A DNA stretch of 64,000 nucleotides from Solirubrobacteraceae bacterium (GTDB taxonomy: Bacteria > Actinomycetota > Thermoleophilia > Solirubrobacterales > Solirubrobacteraceae): assembly GCA_030447275.1 (NCBI GenBank), contig JAUJPF010000009.1, forward strand, positions 35,279-99,278, in the 5' to 3' direction. Within the stretch, counting starts at the first letter, position 1, and each line of letters opens with the position of its first letter. The notes beneath the pieces were generated by a model that did not search any database, was not told the origin of the DNA, and saw only the letters and a program-made list of their open reading frames with translations. Positions 17,228 to 25,239 of the stretch are shown one piece after another. Position numbers and translations under genes: made by a program.

Positions 17228-17530
17228 CTACCGGTCGCCGTCGTTGTCGTCCCAGTACGGCTCGCGGCTGCCGGACTTCGCCAGGCCGCGGGAGATCATG
17301 TAGCCGAAGGTCAGGATCGTCACGTACAGCCACGCCTGGCTCGCGCCGAACCCGCCCCGATTCGTCTCGTCGACCATCGCGGCGGCGATGAGGATGCCGG
17401 CGAGGACGACGAGGAACGCGATGAACTCGGTCGTCTTGGGTGCGGCCTTCGTCTCGGTGGTGAGACGACGCGCGCCGGTGCGGCCGAGGCCGCTACTGCC
17501 GGTCCCTGTGGGACGGGGGTCTGAGGCCAT
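17228..17530 (-). CDS. Small two-TM membrane protein, function unknown
   Basis: This 100-residue protein starts at ATG 17530, set by a strong Shine-Dalgarno AGAGGAGGG seven bases upstream. A Pro/Gly/Thr-rich basic N-terminus (about 35 residues) precedes two hydrophobic segments, FIAFLVVLAGILIAAAM and WLYVTILTFGYMISRG, and a charged tail ending DDNDGDR. The topology suggests both termini in the cytoplasm. Similar short actinobacterial proteins are common but uncharacterised. The 131 bp upstream hold no other gene. Confidence 0.75.
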   Translation of the reverse strand: MASDPRPTGTGSSGLGRTGARRLTTETKAAPKTTEFIAFLVVLAGILIAAAMVDETNRGGFGASQAWLYVTILTFGYMISRGLAKSGSREPYWDDNDGDR

Positions 17531-17661
17531 GGGTGGCCCTCCTCTCGGGGGGTGGGCTGCACCTGGCGGCAGCCGACCGCGTCGCCTTACCCGGAGTTGG
17601 CACATACGAACTCAACACCGTCGTCCTGCAACCGACCGCCCCGCGCCGCCCCGCGCGCGCT

Positions 17662-18633
17662 CTACGCCGCTTCGCGCACCGGCTCCTCGCGGGCGCCGAA
17701 GTAGGCGCCGGCGCCGAGGGCGCGGTCGAAGGCCGACCACGAGGCGCCGTCGGGCAGCTCCTTCTCAAGGCGGTCGAAGGAGCCGAGGCGGCCTCCGAGG
17801 TTGTCGAGGAAGTGGACGAGCGTCGCCTCGCGGGTGCACGGGCGCACCGGGGAGCCGTGCTCGAGGGCGCCGTGGTGGCTGAGGATGATGTGGAGCACGG
17901 CCTGGGCGAGCGGCGCGGGGAAGCCGGGGAGGTCCTCGATCTCCCGCCGCACGCGGTAGTAGCCGAGCGGGATCTCGCCCTGGAGCCGCCCGAGGTCGGT
18001 CAGGTCGTGCGCGAGCGGGTCGGCGGTGTACGCCTCGAGCTTGCCGATGTCGTGCAGCAGCGCGCCGGTCACCGCGACGTCGCGGTCGATCCCCGGGAAC
18101 GTCGCGCTGATCGCGCTGACGCCCTGGGCCACCGACAGGCAGTGCTCGAGCAGTCCGTGCCGATACGCATGGTGGAAGTGCTTGGCGGCGGGCGCGACGC
18201 GGAAGCGCTCCCACGCCGCCGAGCCCGCCCCGAAGAACCGGTCGAGGAGCCGCGCGAGGAACGGCTCGCGGATCGTGGCGAGCAGCTCGCGCAGGTCGGC
18301 CTCGAGCTGCTCGGCCGACCGCGGCGGCCCGTCGAGCAGGTCCTCGAGCGAGAAGCTCCCGGGCGCGGCCGGGCGCAGCGTGCGGATCGCGAGCTCCGGC
18401 CCGTAGCGCGGGTGGCGCGAGAAGCGGCCGCAGACGTGGACCGGCGTCGCCGCCTGCGCCTGGCTCGCGACCTCGGCGACGCCCTCCCACACGCAGCCGG
18501 TCACGCGGCCGCTGCGGTCGCCCAGCTCGAGCTTCAGGTACTCGCCGCCGTTGCGGCGCTGGCGGCGCTCGACGCCGCGCAGCAGCAGTACCGCCTCGAC
18601 GTCCTGTCCCTCGTTGAAGTCGCGCACCAGCAC
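17662..18633 (-). CDS. HD-domain 3'-5' exoribonuclease, YhaM-like
   Basis: This 323-residue protein (GTG 18633) joins an N-terminal OB-fold (VLLLRGVERRQRRNGGEYL to HVCGRFSRHPRYG) to an HD phosphohydrolase domain. The HD domain shows HAYRHGLLEHCLSVAQ, ALLHDIGKLEAY with the metal His-Asp, and ILSHHGALEHGSPV. This architecture is that of YhaM/CBF1 3'-5' exonucleases, which degrade RNA or single-stranded DNA in the cytoplasm with Mn or Co. Length and order of domains match the family. Confidence 0.87.
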   Translation of the reverse strand: MLVRDFNEGQDVEAVLLLRGVERRQRRNGGEYLKLELGDRSGRVTGCVWEGVAEVASQAQAATPVHVCGRFSRHPRYGPELAIRTLRPAAPGSFSLEDLLDGPPRSAEQLEADLRELLATIREPFLARLLDRFFGAGSAAWERFRVAPAAKHFHHAYRHGLLEHCLSVAQGVSAISATFPGIDRDVAVTGALLHDIGKLEAYTADPLAHDLTDLGRLQGEIPLGYYRVRREIEDLPGFPAPLAQAVLHIILSHHGALEHGSPVRPCTREATLVHFLDNLGGRLGSFDRLEKELPDGASWSAFDRALGAGAYFGAREEPVREAA

Positions 18634-18676
18634 GGCGCGGAAGATAGGTCCGCGAGCGGACGCATCCGCCCCGCGC

Positions 18677-19303
18677 TCAGCCCCCGTAGAAGCGGATCGC
18701 GTCGTCGGCCAGCGCGCGCGTCGATCGTTCGTTCCCGATCGAGTTGACGAAGACCGCGAAGCCCGGGATGAGCCTCGCGCCGACCCGCCGCGCGCCGTGC
18801 CGCGCGGCCACGCGCATGAGCCGCTCGGCGACCTTCTCGTCGCTGCCGCGGTCGAGCCGGCGCGTCGTGGCCGTCACCGCGAGCGGGCCCGCCGCGCCGT
18901 CGAGGGCGGCGCGCGCGGCGGCCGGATCGTCGAACAGGTCCCACAGGACGAGCAGCTCGGCGGGCCGCATCGGGTCGCGCGGATCGAACCCGTGCGCGGC
19001 CGCGATGTAGAAGACCATCCGCGACTGGATCCACAGCATCAGCGCGAGGTCGGGAACGATCGTCGCGAAGCCGCCGACGCCGGTTGCCGCACCGCTGAAC
19101 CGCGCGAGTCGCGCGTGCGAGCGCTTCGCGCCGCGCGCGAGCTTCGACGGGTCGCCGCCGCCGCGCTCGGCGAGCCACTCGGCCGCCGCGGGGCCGTGCC
19201 GTGCGGCGGCGGCCAGCGCCAGCGTCTCGGGCGCGCGCTTGGGGTCGGCGCGCAGCGAGGCGAGCAGGCCGTCGGGCAGCGGCGGGCGGTCGTCGGTCTC
19301 CAC
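18677..19303 (-). CDS. EcsC-like protein, function unknown
   Basis: This 208-residue protein starts at GTG 19303. It is Ala-rich and mostly helical. Two hydrophobic stretches, SGAATGVGGFATIVPDLALML and one ending IPGFAVFVNSIGNE, are reminiscent of the EcsC family, whose members have Gly-rich hydrophobic loops. The match is by pattern only. It is divergent from the DHA2 exporter, whose start is 12 bp away, so the two probably share a control region. Confidence 0.6.
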   Translation of the reverse strand: METDDRPPLPDGLLASLRADPKRAPETLALAAAARHGPAAAEWLAERGGGDPSKLARGAKRSHARLARFSGAATGVGGFATIVPDLALMLWIQSRMVFYIAAAHGFDPRDPMRPAELLVLWDLFDDPAAARAALDGAAGPLAVTATTRRLDRGSDEKVAERLMRVAARHGARRVGARLIPGFAVFVNSIGNERSTRALADDAIRFYGG

Positions 19304-19314
19304 GGGCGGGGATG

Positions 19315-20763
19315 ATGCCGGGCGTGGCGTCCGAGAGCCGCTCCCCCCGCTGGACGCTCCTCGCGATCTGCGTCGCGACGTTCATGCTGCTGCTCGACAT
19401 CACGATCGTGAACGTCGCGCTGCCGGAGATCGACCAGGACCTCGGCGCGAGTTTCAGCGACCTCGAGTGGGTCGTCAACGCGTACGCCCTCGGGCTCGCG
19501 GCGTTCCTGCTCGTCGCGGGCTCGCTCGGCGACCGCCTCGGCCGCCGGCGGATCTTCACGGGCGGGCTCGTCCTCTTCGTCGCGGCGTCGGTCCTGTGCG
19601 GGCTGGCGAGGACCCCGACCTTCCTCAACCTCGCGCGGGCGCTCCAGGGCGTCGGCGGTTCGGCCATGTTCGCGACGTCGCTGGCGCTCATCGCCGCCGC
19701 CTTCCCGGTCGGCCGCGAGCGGGCGAACGCGATCGGCGCGTGGGGCGCGACGATCGGCGCCGCGGTCGCCGTCGGGCCGCTCGTCGGCGGCCTCTGCGTC
19801 GAGCACCTCGGCTGGGAGTCGATCTTCTTCATCAACATCCCGATCGGCGCCGCGGCCGTGTTCGTCACGCTGCGCTACGTCGAGGAGTCGCGCGACCCGC
19901 GCCCGCGCCGCATCGACTGGGCCGGCGTGGTCGTGTTCAGCGCCGCGCTGTTCGCGCTCGTCTACGCGCTCGTGCGCGGCAACGTCGAGGGCTGGGGGAG
20001 CGCGCTGATCGTCGGCTGCCTCGTCGCGAGCGCGCTCCTGTTCGCTGGCTTCTTCGCGCTGGAGCTGGCCGTCGCCGAAACGTTCGATCTGCGGCTCTTC
20101 CGCAACCGGTCGTTCAACGGCGTCTCGATCGCCGCCTTCGGGCTCTCGGCCGGGATGTTCTCGATGTTCCTGTACCTGACGCTCTACATCCAGAACCAGC
20201 TCGAGTACAGCCCGCTCGAGGCCGGCCTGCGCTTCCTGCCGCTGACCCTCGTCTCGTTCGCCGTCGCGCCGCTGACCGCCCGGCTCGCCGAGCGGGGGCC
20301 TGCGCGCGTGTTCTTCGGCATCGGCCTCGGTCTGGTCGGGCTCGGCCTGCTGCTCATGCGCGCCATCACGCCGGACTCCGACTGGACCGCGCTGCTGCCC
20401 GGGATGCTCGTCGCCGGCGCGGGCGTCGGGTGCACGAACCCGATCATCGCGTCGGTCGCCGTCGGCGTCGTCGAGCCGCGCGACGCCGGCATGGCGAGCG
20501 GGATCAACAGCACGTTCCGCCAGGTGGGGATCGCGACGGGCATCGCCGCGCTCGGTGCCGTCTTCCAGGCGCGCGTCGAGAGCCGGACGCCCGGGCCGGC
20601 GCCCGGCGAGGTCCTGGCCAACATCCCGCTCGACCGGATCCCGCCGCCGCTGCGCGACGCCGCCCACGCCGGCTTCGTCGGCGCGCTCGACGACATCCTC
20701 CTCATCGGCGCGCTCGTCGCGCTCGCGGCGGCGGCGGCCGCGGTGGCGCTCGTCCGGCGATGA
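19315..20763 (+). CDS. DHA2-family (EmrB/QacA) 14-TM drug:H+ antiporter
   Basis: This major-facilitator exporter has about 14 membrane helices. Motif C-like and DHA2 landmarks are present: LLLDITIVNVALPEI in TM1, ADRLG-equivalent GSLGDRLGRRRIF after TM2, ARALQGVGGSAMFATSLALI in TM4 and WESIFFINIPIG before TM6. The start is taken at ATG 19315; ATG 19312 and GTG 19324 are also in frame. It probably exports hydrophobic or cationic compounds. The stop overlaps the ATG of a hydrolase remnant (ATGA). Confidence 0.9.
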   Translation: MPGVASESRSPRWTLLAICVATFMLLLDITIVNVALPEIDQDLGASFSDLEWVVNAYALGLAAFLLVAGSLGDRLGRRRIFTGGLVLFVAASVLCGLARTPTFLNLARALQGVGGSAMFATSLALIAAAFPVGRERANAIGAWGATIGAAVAVGPLVGGLCVEHLGWESIFFINIPIGAAAVFVTLRYVEESRDPRPRRIDWAGVVVFSAALFALVYALVRGNVEGWGSALIVGCLVASALLFAGFFALELAVAETFDLRLFRNRSFNGVSIAAFGLSAGMFSMFLYLTLYIQNQLEYSPLEAGLRFLPLTLVSFAVAPLTARLAERGPARVFFGIGLGLVGLGLLLMRAITPDSDWTALLPGMLVAGAGVGCTNPIIASVAVGVVEPRDAGMASGINSTFRQVGIATGIAALGAVFQARVESRTPGPAPGEVLANIPLDRIPPPLRDAAHAGFVGALDDILLIGALVALAAAAAAVALVRR

Positions 20764-20977
20764 CGCGCGAGCCGCTCTTCGAGCACCGGCTCGACCTGGC
20801 CGGCCGCTCGACCCGCGTGCTCGAGCTGGAGGGAACCGGCGCGCCCGCCGTCCTCCTCCACGGCTTCGCCGACTCGGCCCCCGCTCGGCCAAGCGGACGA
20901 CGTGGCGCTACGTCGACGAGTTCTTCGTCGCCCACGGCAATGGCGCGCTGGGCGAGCACGCTCCGCTCGCCGCGTGA
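20760..20977 (+). pseudogene. Alpha/beta hydrolase remnant with internal deletion
   Basis: Translation from ATG 20760, which overlaps the exporter stop (ATGA), gives a credible alpha/beta hydrolase N-terminus: LDLAGRSTRVLELEG, then PAVLLHGFADSA, the strand and oxyanion loop. Directly after this, near 20880, the reading continues sensibly only in another frame (KRTTWRYVDEFFVAHG to stop 20977). The nucleophile elbow and most of the fold are missing. I interpret it as a gene that lost its middle by deletion. That the tail belongs to the same former gene is inference. Confidence 0.55.
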
Positions 20978-21023
20978 AAGGCGTCTTGCGGCCCCGCACG
21001 CGCGCGTGAGTACGCTCGCAACC

Positions 21024-22025
21024 GTGAGACTTCGACGCGCGATCGCGCTGTCCTTCCTCGCGCCGGCGCTCGCCGTCGCGCCGGCGACCGCCCAGGAGCC
21101 GCCGCTCGAGGAGCGCCAGATCATCGCGCCGGGCGTGAAGGCGGGCGGGATCGACGTCGGCGGCCAGAGCGTCGCCCAGGCCGCGCAGAGCCTCGACCTC
21201 GCGCTGCGCCCGCACGTCGAGCGGCCGGTGCTCGTGAAGTCGGCGGGGCGGGAGTTCGAGCTCACCGCCGCGCAGGCGAGAATCAAGTTCGACCCGCTGC
21301 GGACGGCCAAGCGCGCGTACTACGAGGGCCGCGACAAGGGCCCGGGCGTCGAGGTCGAGCTCGCGCTCAAGCACAGCGACGACCGCGTCCGCGCGTTCGC
21401 CGAGCGCGTCGACCGCGAGGTCTCGCGCAGGCCGCGCAACGCGAGCGTGCGCATCACGCTGACGCGCGTCTTCTTGCGCAAGGGGAAGAGCGGGCGCACG
21501 ATCAACGAGCACCAGCTCGCGCGCACGATCGACAAGCTGCTCGCCGACCCGGACCGCAACCGCGAGGTCCGCGCGAAGCTCAACCCCGACCGCCCGGCGG
21601 TGCGCTCGCGCGACATGCGCCGCCGCTACAACACGGTCGTCACCGTCGACCGCGACCATCTCGTCCTGCGGCTGTTCAAGGGCCTGCGCCACCGCGAGAC
21701 CTACGACATCGCGATCGGCTCGGCGGGCTTCGACACGCCCGCCGGCCTCTTCAGCGTCCAGAGCAAGCAGGTCAACCCCGCGTGGCACGCGCCGAACCGG
21801 CCGTGGGCGGGCAGCTACGCGGGCCGCACGATCCCCGGCGGCGCGCCCGACAACCCGCTCAAGGCGCGGTGGCTCGGCGTCAGCGGCTCGGTGGGGATCC
21901 ACGGCACGGCGGAGGAGTGGTCGCTCGGCACCCGCGCCTCGCACGGCTGCATCCGCATGCGCGTCTCCGACGTGATCGAGCTGTACCGCCGCGTCCCGAT
22001 GGGGACGCCGGTCCTCATCAGATAG
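21024..22025 (+). CDS. L,D-transpeptidase (YkuD) with PG-binding domain
   Basis: This secreted 333-residue protein starts at GTG 21024 (GTG 21006 is an alternative), giving a signal peptide that ends near PATAQ. The middle contains a PG_binding_4-like region (RPVLVKSAGREFELTAAQA). The C-terminal YkuD domain has IHGTAEEWSLG and ASHGCIRM with the catalytic Cys309. The enzyme forms 3-3 cross-links in peptidoglycan or attaches proteins, acting outside the membrane. Its last 8 nt overlap the convergent Fur gene. Confidence 0.9.
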   Translation: MRLRRAIALSFLAPALAVAPATAQEPPLEERQIIAPGVKAGGIDVGGQSVAQAAQSLDLALRPHVERPVLVKSAGREFELTAAQARIKFDPLRTAKRAYYEGRDKGPGVEVELALKHSDDRVRAFAERVDREVSRRPRNASVRITLTRVFLRKGKSGRTINEHQLARTIDKLLADPDRNREVRAKLNPDRPAVRSRDMRRRYNTVVTVDRDHLVLRLFKGLRHRETYDIAIGSAGFDTPAGLFSVQSKQVNPAWHAPNRPWAGSYAGRTIPGGAPDNPLKARWLGVSGSVGIHGTAEEWSLGTRASHGCIRMRVSDVIELYRRVPMGTPVLIR

Positions 22026-22449
22026 AGCACCGCGGGCAGCGCCCGCGCAGCACGACGTCGTGCGAGTCCACCGTCCAGCTCAGCCGCTCGGCTAGCCGGC
22101 CGATCGCCCGCTCGAGCTCCTCGTCCTCGTAGGAGGCGACGCTGCCGCAGCGGTCGCAGACGATGTGGTGGTGGTGCTCGCCGCCGGCCAGCGCCGGCTC
22201 GTAGCGGACGACGCCCTCGCCGGCGTCCAGGCGCTGGACCAGCCGCAGCTCGTCGAGGACCTCGAGCGCGCGGTAGACCGACGCCAGGCCGACCTCGGTC
22301 CCCTCCGCCCGCAGCGCCTCCTCGATCTCCTTTGCGCTGAGGCAGCAGTGCTGGCGACCGAGCAGCTCGACGACCGTCCGCCGGGCCGAGCCGGCGCGGT
22401 AGCCCTCGCGCTCGAGCGTCGTCAGCGCGTGGTGTGTCCATTCGCTCAC
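22018..22449 (-). CDS. Fur-family metal-dependent repressor
   Basis: This 143-residue regulator has the Fur winged helix (TTLEREGYRAGSARRTVVEL, SAKEIEEAL, GLASVYRALEVLDELRLV). The C-terminal dimerisation domain carries metal ligands: GGEHHHHIVCDRCG (His92-95, Cys98, Cys101) and CPRC (Cys138, Cys141), the two CxxC pairs of a structural zinc site. Whether it senses iron, zinc or peroxide cannot be decided. It is divergent from the monooxygenase gene, with 35 bp between starts. Confidence 0.9.
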   Translation of the reverse strand: MSEWTHHALTTLEREGYRAGSARRTVVELLGRQHCCLSAKEIEEALRAEGTEVGLASVYRALEVLDELRLVQRLDAGEGVVRYEPALAGGEHHHHIVCDRCGSVASYEDEELERAIGRLAERLSWTVDSHDVVLRGRCPRCSI

Positions 22450-22484
22450 AGCGGTCAGGTTAGGACCCGCTACAAACAGGATAC

Positions 22485-23981
22485 GTGTCTTACCTCATGC
22501 CTCGCATCGCGATCATCGGCAGCGGCTTCGCCGGCCTCGGCATGGCCATCAAGCTCAAGGAGGCCGGCATCGAGGACTTCGCCGTCCTCGAGCGCGACGA
22601 CGACGTCGGCGGCACCTGGCGCGACAACACGTACCCCGGCTGCGCGTGCGACGTGCCGTCGCACCTGTACTCGTTCTCCTTCGCGCCGAACCCGGAGTGG
22701 AGCAGCACGTTCTCGCCGCAGCGCGACATCCAGGCCTACCTCCAGCGCTGCGCGCGCGACTTCGGCGTCTACCCGCACATCCGCTTCGGCTGCGAGGTCA
22801 CGGCGGCGGCGTGGGACGACGACGCCCAGCGCTGGCGGCTCGAGACGACGCAGGGCGAGATCGCCGCGAACGTCGTCGTCGCCGCGCCCGGCCCGCTGAG
22901 CGAGCCGTCGCTGCCCGACGTCCCCGGGCTCGACCGCTTCCAGGGCACGGCGTTCCACTCGGCCCGCTGGGACCACGATCACGACCACGACGGCGAGCGC
23001 GTCGCGGTGATCGGCACGGGCGCCTCGGCGATCCAGTTCGTGCCCGAGATCCAGCCGCGGGTCGGCAGGCTCCACGTCTTCCAGCGCACGCCGCCGTGGA
23101 TCGTGCCCAAGCGCGCCCGGCCGCTGACCGCGCTCGAGCGGCGCGTCTACCGCGCCGCCCCGCGGGCGCAGCTCGCGATGCGCGGCGCGATCTACTGGGC
23201 GCGCGAGTCGTTCGTGCTCGGGTTCATGAACCCGCGGATCGGCCGCCTCCAGGAGAAGGTGGCGCGCAAGTTCCTGCACACCCAGGTCTCAGACCCGGAG
23301 CTGCGCCGCCGCCTGACGCCGGGGTACCGGATGGGCTGCAAGCGCGTGCTGATCTCCACCGACTGGTACCGCACGCTCACCAAGCCGAACGTCGAGCTCG
23401 TGAGCGACGGGATCGCCGAGGTCCGCGAGCGGTCGGTCGTCGCGCGCGACGGTACGGAGCGCGAGGTCGACACGCTGATCTTCGGCACCGGCTTCCACGT
23501 CACCGACCTGCCGATCGCCGACTGGGTGCGCGGCCGGCGCGGGACGACGCTCACCGAGGAGTGGGGCGGCAGCCCCGAGGCGTACGTCGGCAGCGCGGTC
23601 GCCGGCTTCCCGAACCTGTTCTTCCTCGTCGGCCCGAACACCGGCCTCGGCCACACCTCGATCGTGTTCATGATCGAGTCCCAGGTCGCGTACGTCGTCG
23701 ACGCGCTGAAGCACATGGCGGCGCACGGGGTGGCGAGCGTCGAGGTGCGCGAGGAGGCGCAGCGCGCGTACAACGCAGAGCTCCAGGAGCGCCTGAAGGG
23801 GACGGTGTGGAGCAGCGGCGGCTGCCGCAGCTACTACCTCGACGCCAACGGGCGCAACGCCTCGATCTGGCCGGGCTTCACGTACGGCTTCCGGCGGCGC
23901 ACGCGGCGCTTCGACCCGCGGTCGTACGTCGCGCGGACGGCCGCGCCGCAGCGCGAGCCGCTCGGCACCGCGGCCGGCTAG
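22485..23981 (+). CDS. Baeyer-Villiger-type flavin monooxygenase
   Basis: This 498-residue FAD/NADPH oxygenase has an N-terminal Rossmann motif (IIGSGFAGLG, residues 10-19), GGTWRDNTYPGCACD, and a second dinucleotide motif GTGASA (177-182). The type I BVMO fingerprint FxGxxxHxxxW(D/P) is present as FQGTAFHSARWD at 152-163. A run of alternating Asp-His follows immediately. Family members insert oxygen next to ketones or hydroxylate side chains; the substrate is unknown. GTG 22485 is the start; ATG 22497 is a possible alternative. Confidence 0.9.
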   Translation: MSYLMPRIAIIGSGFAGLGMAIKLKEAGIEDFAVLERDDDVGGTWRDNTYPGCACDVPSHLYSFSFAPNPEWSSTFSPQRDIQAYLQRCARDFGVYPHIRFGCEVTAAAWDDDAQRWRLETTQGEIAANVVVAAPGPLSEPSLPDVPGLDRFQGTAFHSARWDHDHDHDGERVAVIGTGASAIQFVPEIQPRVGRLHVFQRTPPWIVPKRARPLTALERRVYRAAPRAQLAMRGAIYWARESFVLGFMNPRIGRLQEKVARKFLHTQVSDPELRRRLTPGYRMGCKRVLISTDWYRTLTKPNVELVSDGIAEVRERSVVARDGTEREVDTLIFGTGFHVTDLPIADWVRGRRGTTLTEEWGGSPEAYVGSAVAGFPNLFFLVGPNTGLGHTSIVFMIESQVAYVVDALKHMAAHGVASVEVREEAQRAYNAELQERLKGTVWSSGGCRSYYLDANGRNASIWPGFTYGFRRRTRRFDPRSYVARTAAPQREPLGTAAG

Positions 23982-24077
23982 AGGTGCAACGTGGCGCGGA
24001 GGAACTCATGAGCGATCGCAAGTCCCTGTGCGATCAGGCGTTGAGGGCAGTAACGCAACGACCCAGGGGGGTCCTCG

Positions 24078-24419
24078 ATGTCCGCCAGCTCTCATCCCAT
24101 CCGGCTTGTCGCCGCCGCGCTCGCTCTCGCCGCCTGTCTTGCGCTCTCCGCAGTTGCGGCGCCCGAGGCGCGGGCGGACCGCTGCAACCCGGAGGAGCTG
24201 GTCGACCGGGAGCCGATCCTGTTCGGCCCCGACCAGGGCCCCGTCTGCGACGTCATGCTCGGCATCGTCTATCCCTCGCTCGATTGCGACGCGACGACGC
24301 TCCGACGCTGCATCGCCACCCTCGACGCCGTCGGGACCGCGTACAAGAACGACCAGTGCGTCACCTACGACTTCGCCGGCAGCCAGTACTGCGTGCTGAG
24401 TGACACCACCGGCCGCTAG
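24078..24419 (+). CDS. Small secreted Cys-containing protein, function unknown
   Basis: This 113-residue protein starts at ATG 24078. It has a clear signal peptide (LVAAALALAACLALSAVAAP) with likely cleavage near ARAD. The mature peptide of about 78 residues has six Cys (RCNPEE, PVCDVM, LDCDAT, RRCIAT, QCVTYD, YCVLSD), enough for three disulfides. It has no membrane anchor. The 96 bp upstream contain a GGAGG at about 23997. No known family is recognised. Confidence 0.65.
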   Translation: MSASSHPIRLVAAALALAACLALSAVAAPEARADRCNPEELVDREPILFGPDQGPVCDVMLGIVYPSLDCDATTLRRCIATLDAVGTAYKNDQCVTYDFAGSQYCVLSDTTGR

Positions 24420-24446
24420 GCGCGTCATCCGCGCCGTCTCCTCCAC

Positions 24447-25196
24447 CTAGGCGGCGGCGCGGGCGCGCCCGCGGGCCGGCGCGAGCGTGCGCCCGACGAT
24501 CCGGAACACGTCGGCGTTGACCGACATGCCGATGTGGCTGCTGCGCACCTCGACGTGCTCGGCGTCCGGGTCCAGGCACGAGCGCCAGTCGACGATGCCG
24601 TCGCTGCGCGAGTAGATCGAGACGAAGCCGATCGCGCTGGGGAAGGGCTGCTCGGCCTGCTCGCGGGCCAGCTCGCAGCACGCGCCGTGGGTGCAGCCGC
24701 GGCCGAACAGGCCGGGCACGCCGACGGTCCCGAGCACGCCGAGCGCGGTGACCTGCGCGCGCACGAGCGGGTGGACGGCGAGCTGGTCGGTGTGCGGCGA
24801 GCCGAGCGTCACGACGCCGCGCACGAGGTCGGGCCGGCGCATCGCCAGCCCGCGCGCGAACGTGCCGCCGCGGCTCTGCCCGACGATGGCCACGCTGCGG
24901 CCATGGCGCTCGGCGAGCTGCTCGAGCTCGGCCTCGAGGCGGTCGAGCGCGCGCGTCGCGCAGTCGACGTTGACGCGCATGCGGCTGCGGCACGGCCTGT
25001 AGCCGAGGCGCTTCAGCCAGCCCGCCATGGTCGCCAGCGAGGGGTCGCCGGCGAGGAAGCCCGGCACGAGCAGCACCGGCGAGCCGTCGCCGCGCGGCAC
25101 GCCCTCGCCGCGCTGGACGGGGTCGTGCTGGAGCGCGGCGTGCTCGAGTGCGAAGCGTCCCTCGCGCCAGATGGGGATGGCCAGGCTGCGCACCAT
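24447..25196 (-). CDS. Alpha/beta hydrolase (lipase/esterase-like)
   Basis: This 249-residue protein starts at ATG 25196. The fold is visible in VLLVPGFLAGDPSLATMAGWL (oxyanion strand), VAIVGQSRGGTFARGLA with the nucleophile Ser in GQSRG, VTLGSPHTDQLAVHPL, SRSDGIVDWRSC with a candidate acid Asp, and VEVRSSHIGM with the catalytic His. It resembles PGAP1-like or triacylglycerol lipase-type hydrolases. There is no signal peptide. It is divergent from gltX with 43 bp between the genes. The substrate is unknown. Confidence 0.83.
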   Translation of the reverse strand: MVRSLAIPIWREGRFALEHAALQHDPVQRGEGVPRGDGSPVLLVPGFLAGDPSLATMAGWLKRLGYRPCRSRMRVNVDCATRALDRLEAELEQLAERHGRSVAIVGQSRGGTFARGLAMRRPDLVRGVVTLGSPHTDQLAVHPLVRAQVTALGVLGTVGVPGLFGRGCTHGACCELAREQAEQPFPSAIGFVSIYSRSDGIVDWRSCLDPDAEHVEVRSSHIGMSVNADVFRIVGRTLAPARGRARAAA

Positions 25197-25239
25197 GTCC
25201 AAGGGTACGGGCCAGGGCGGCCGTTGTATCGTCAGAAAT

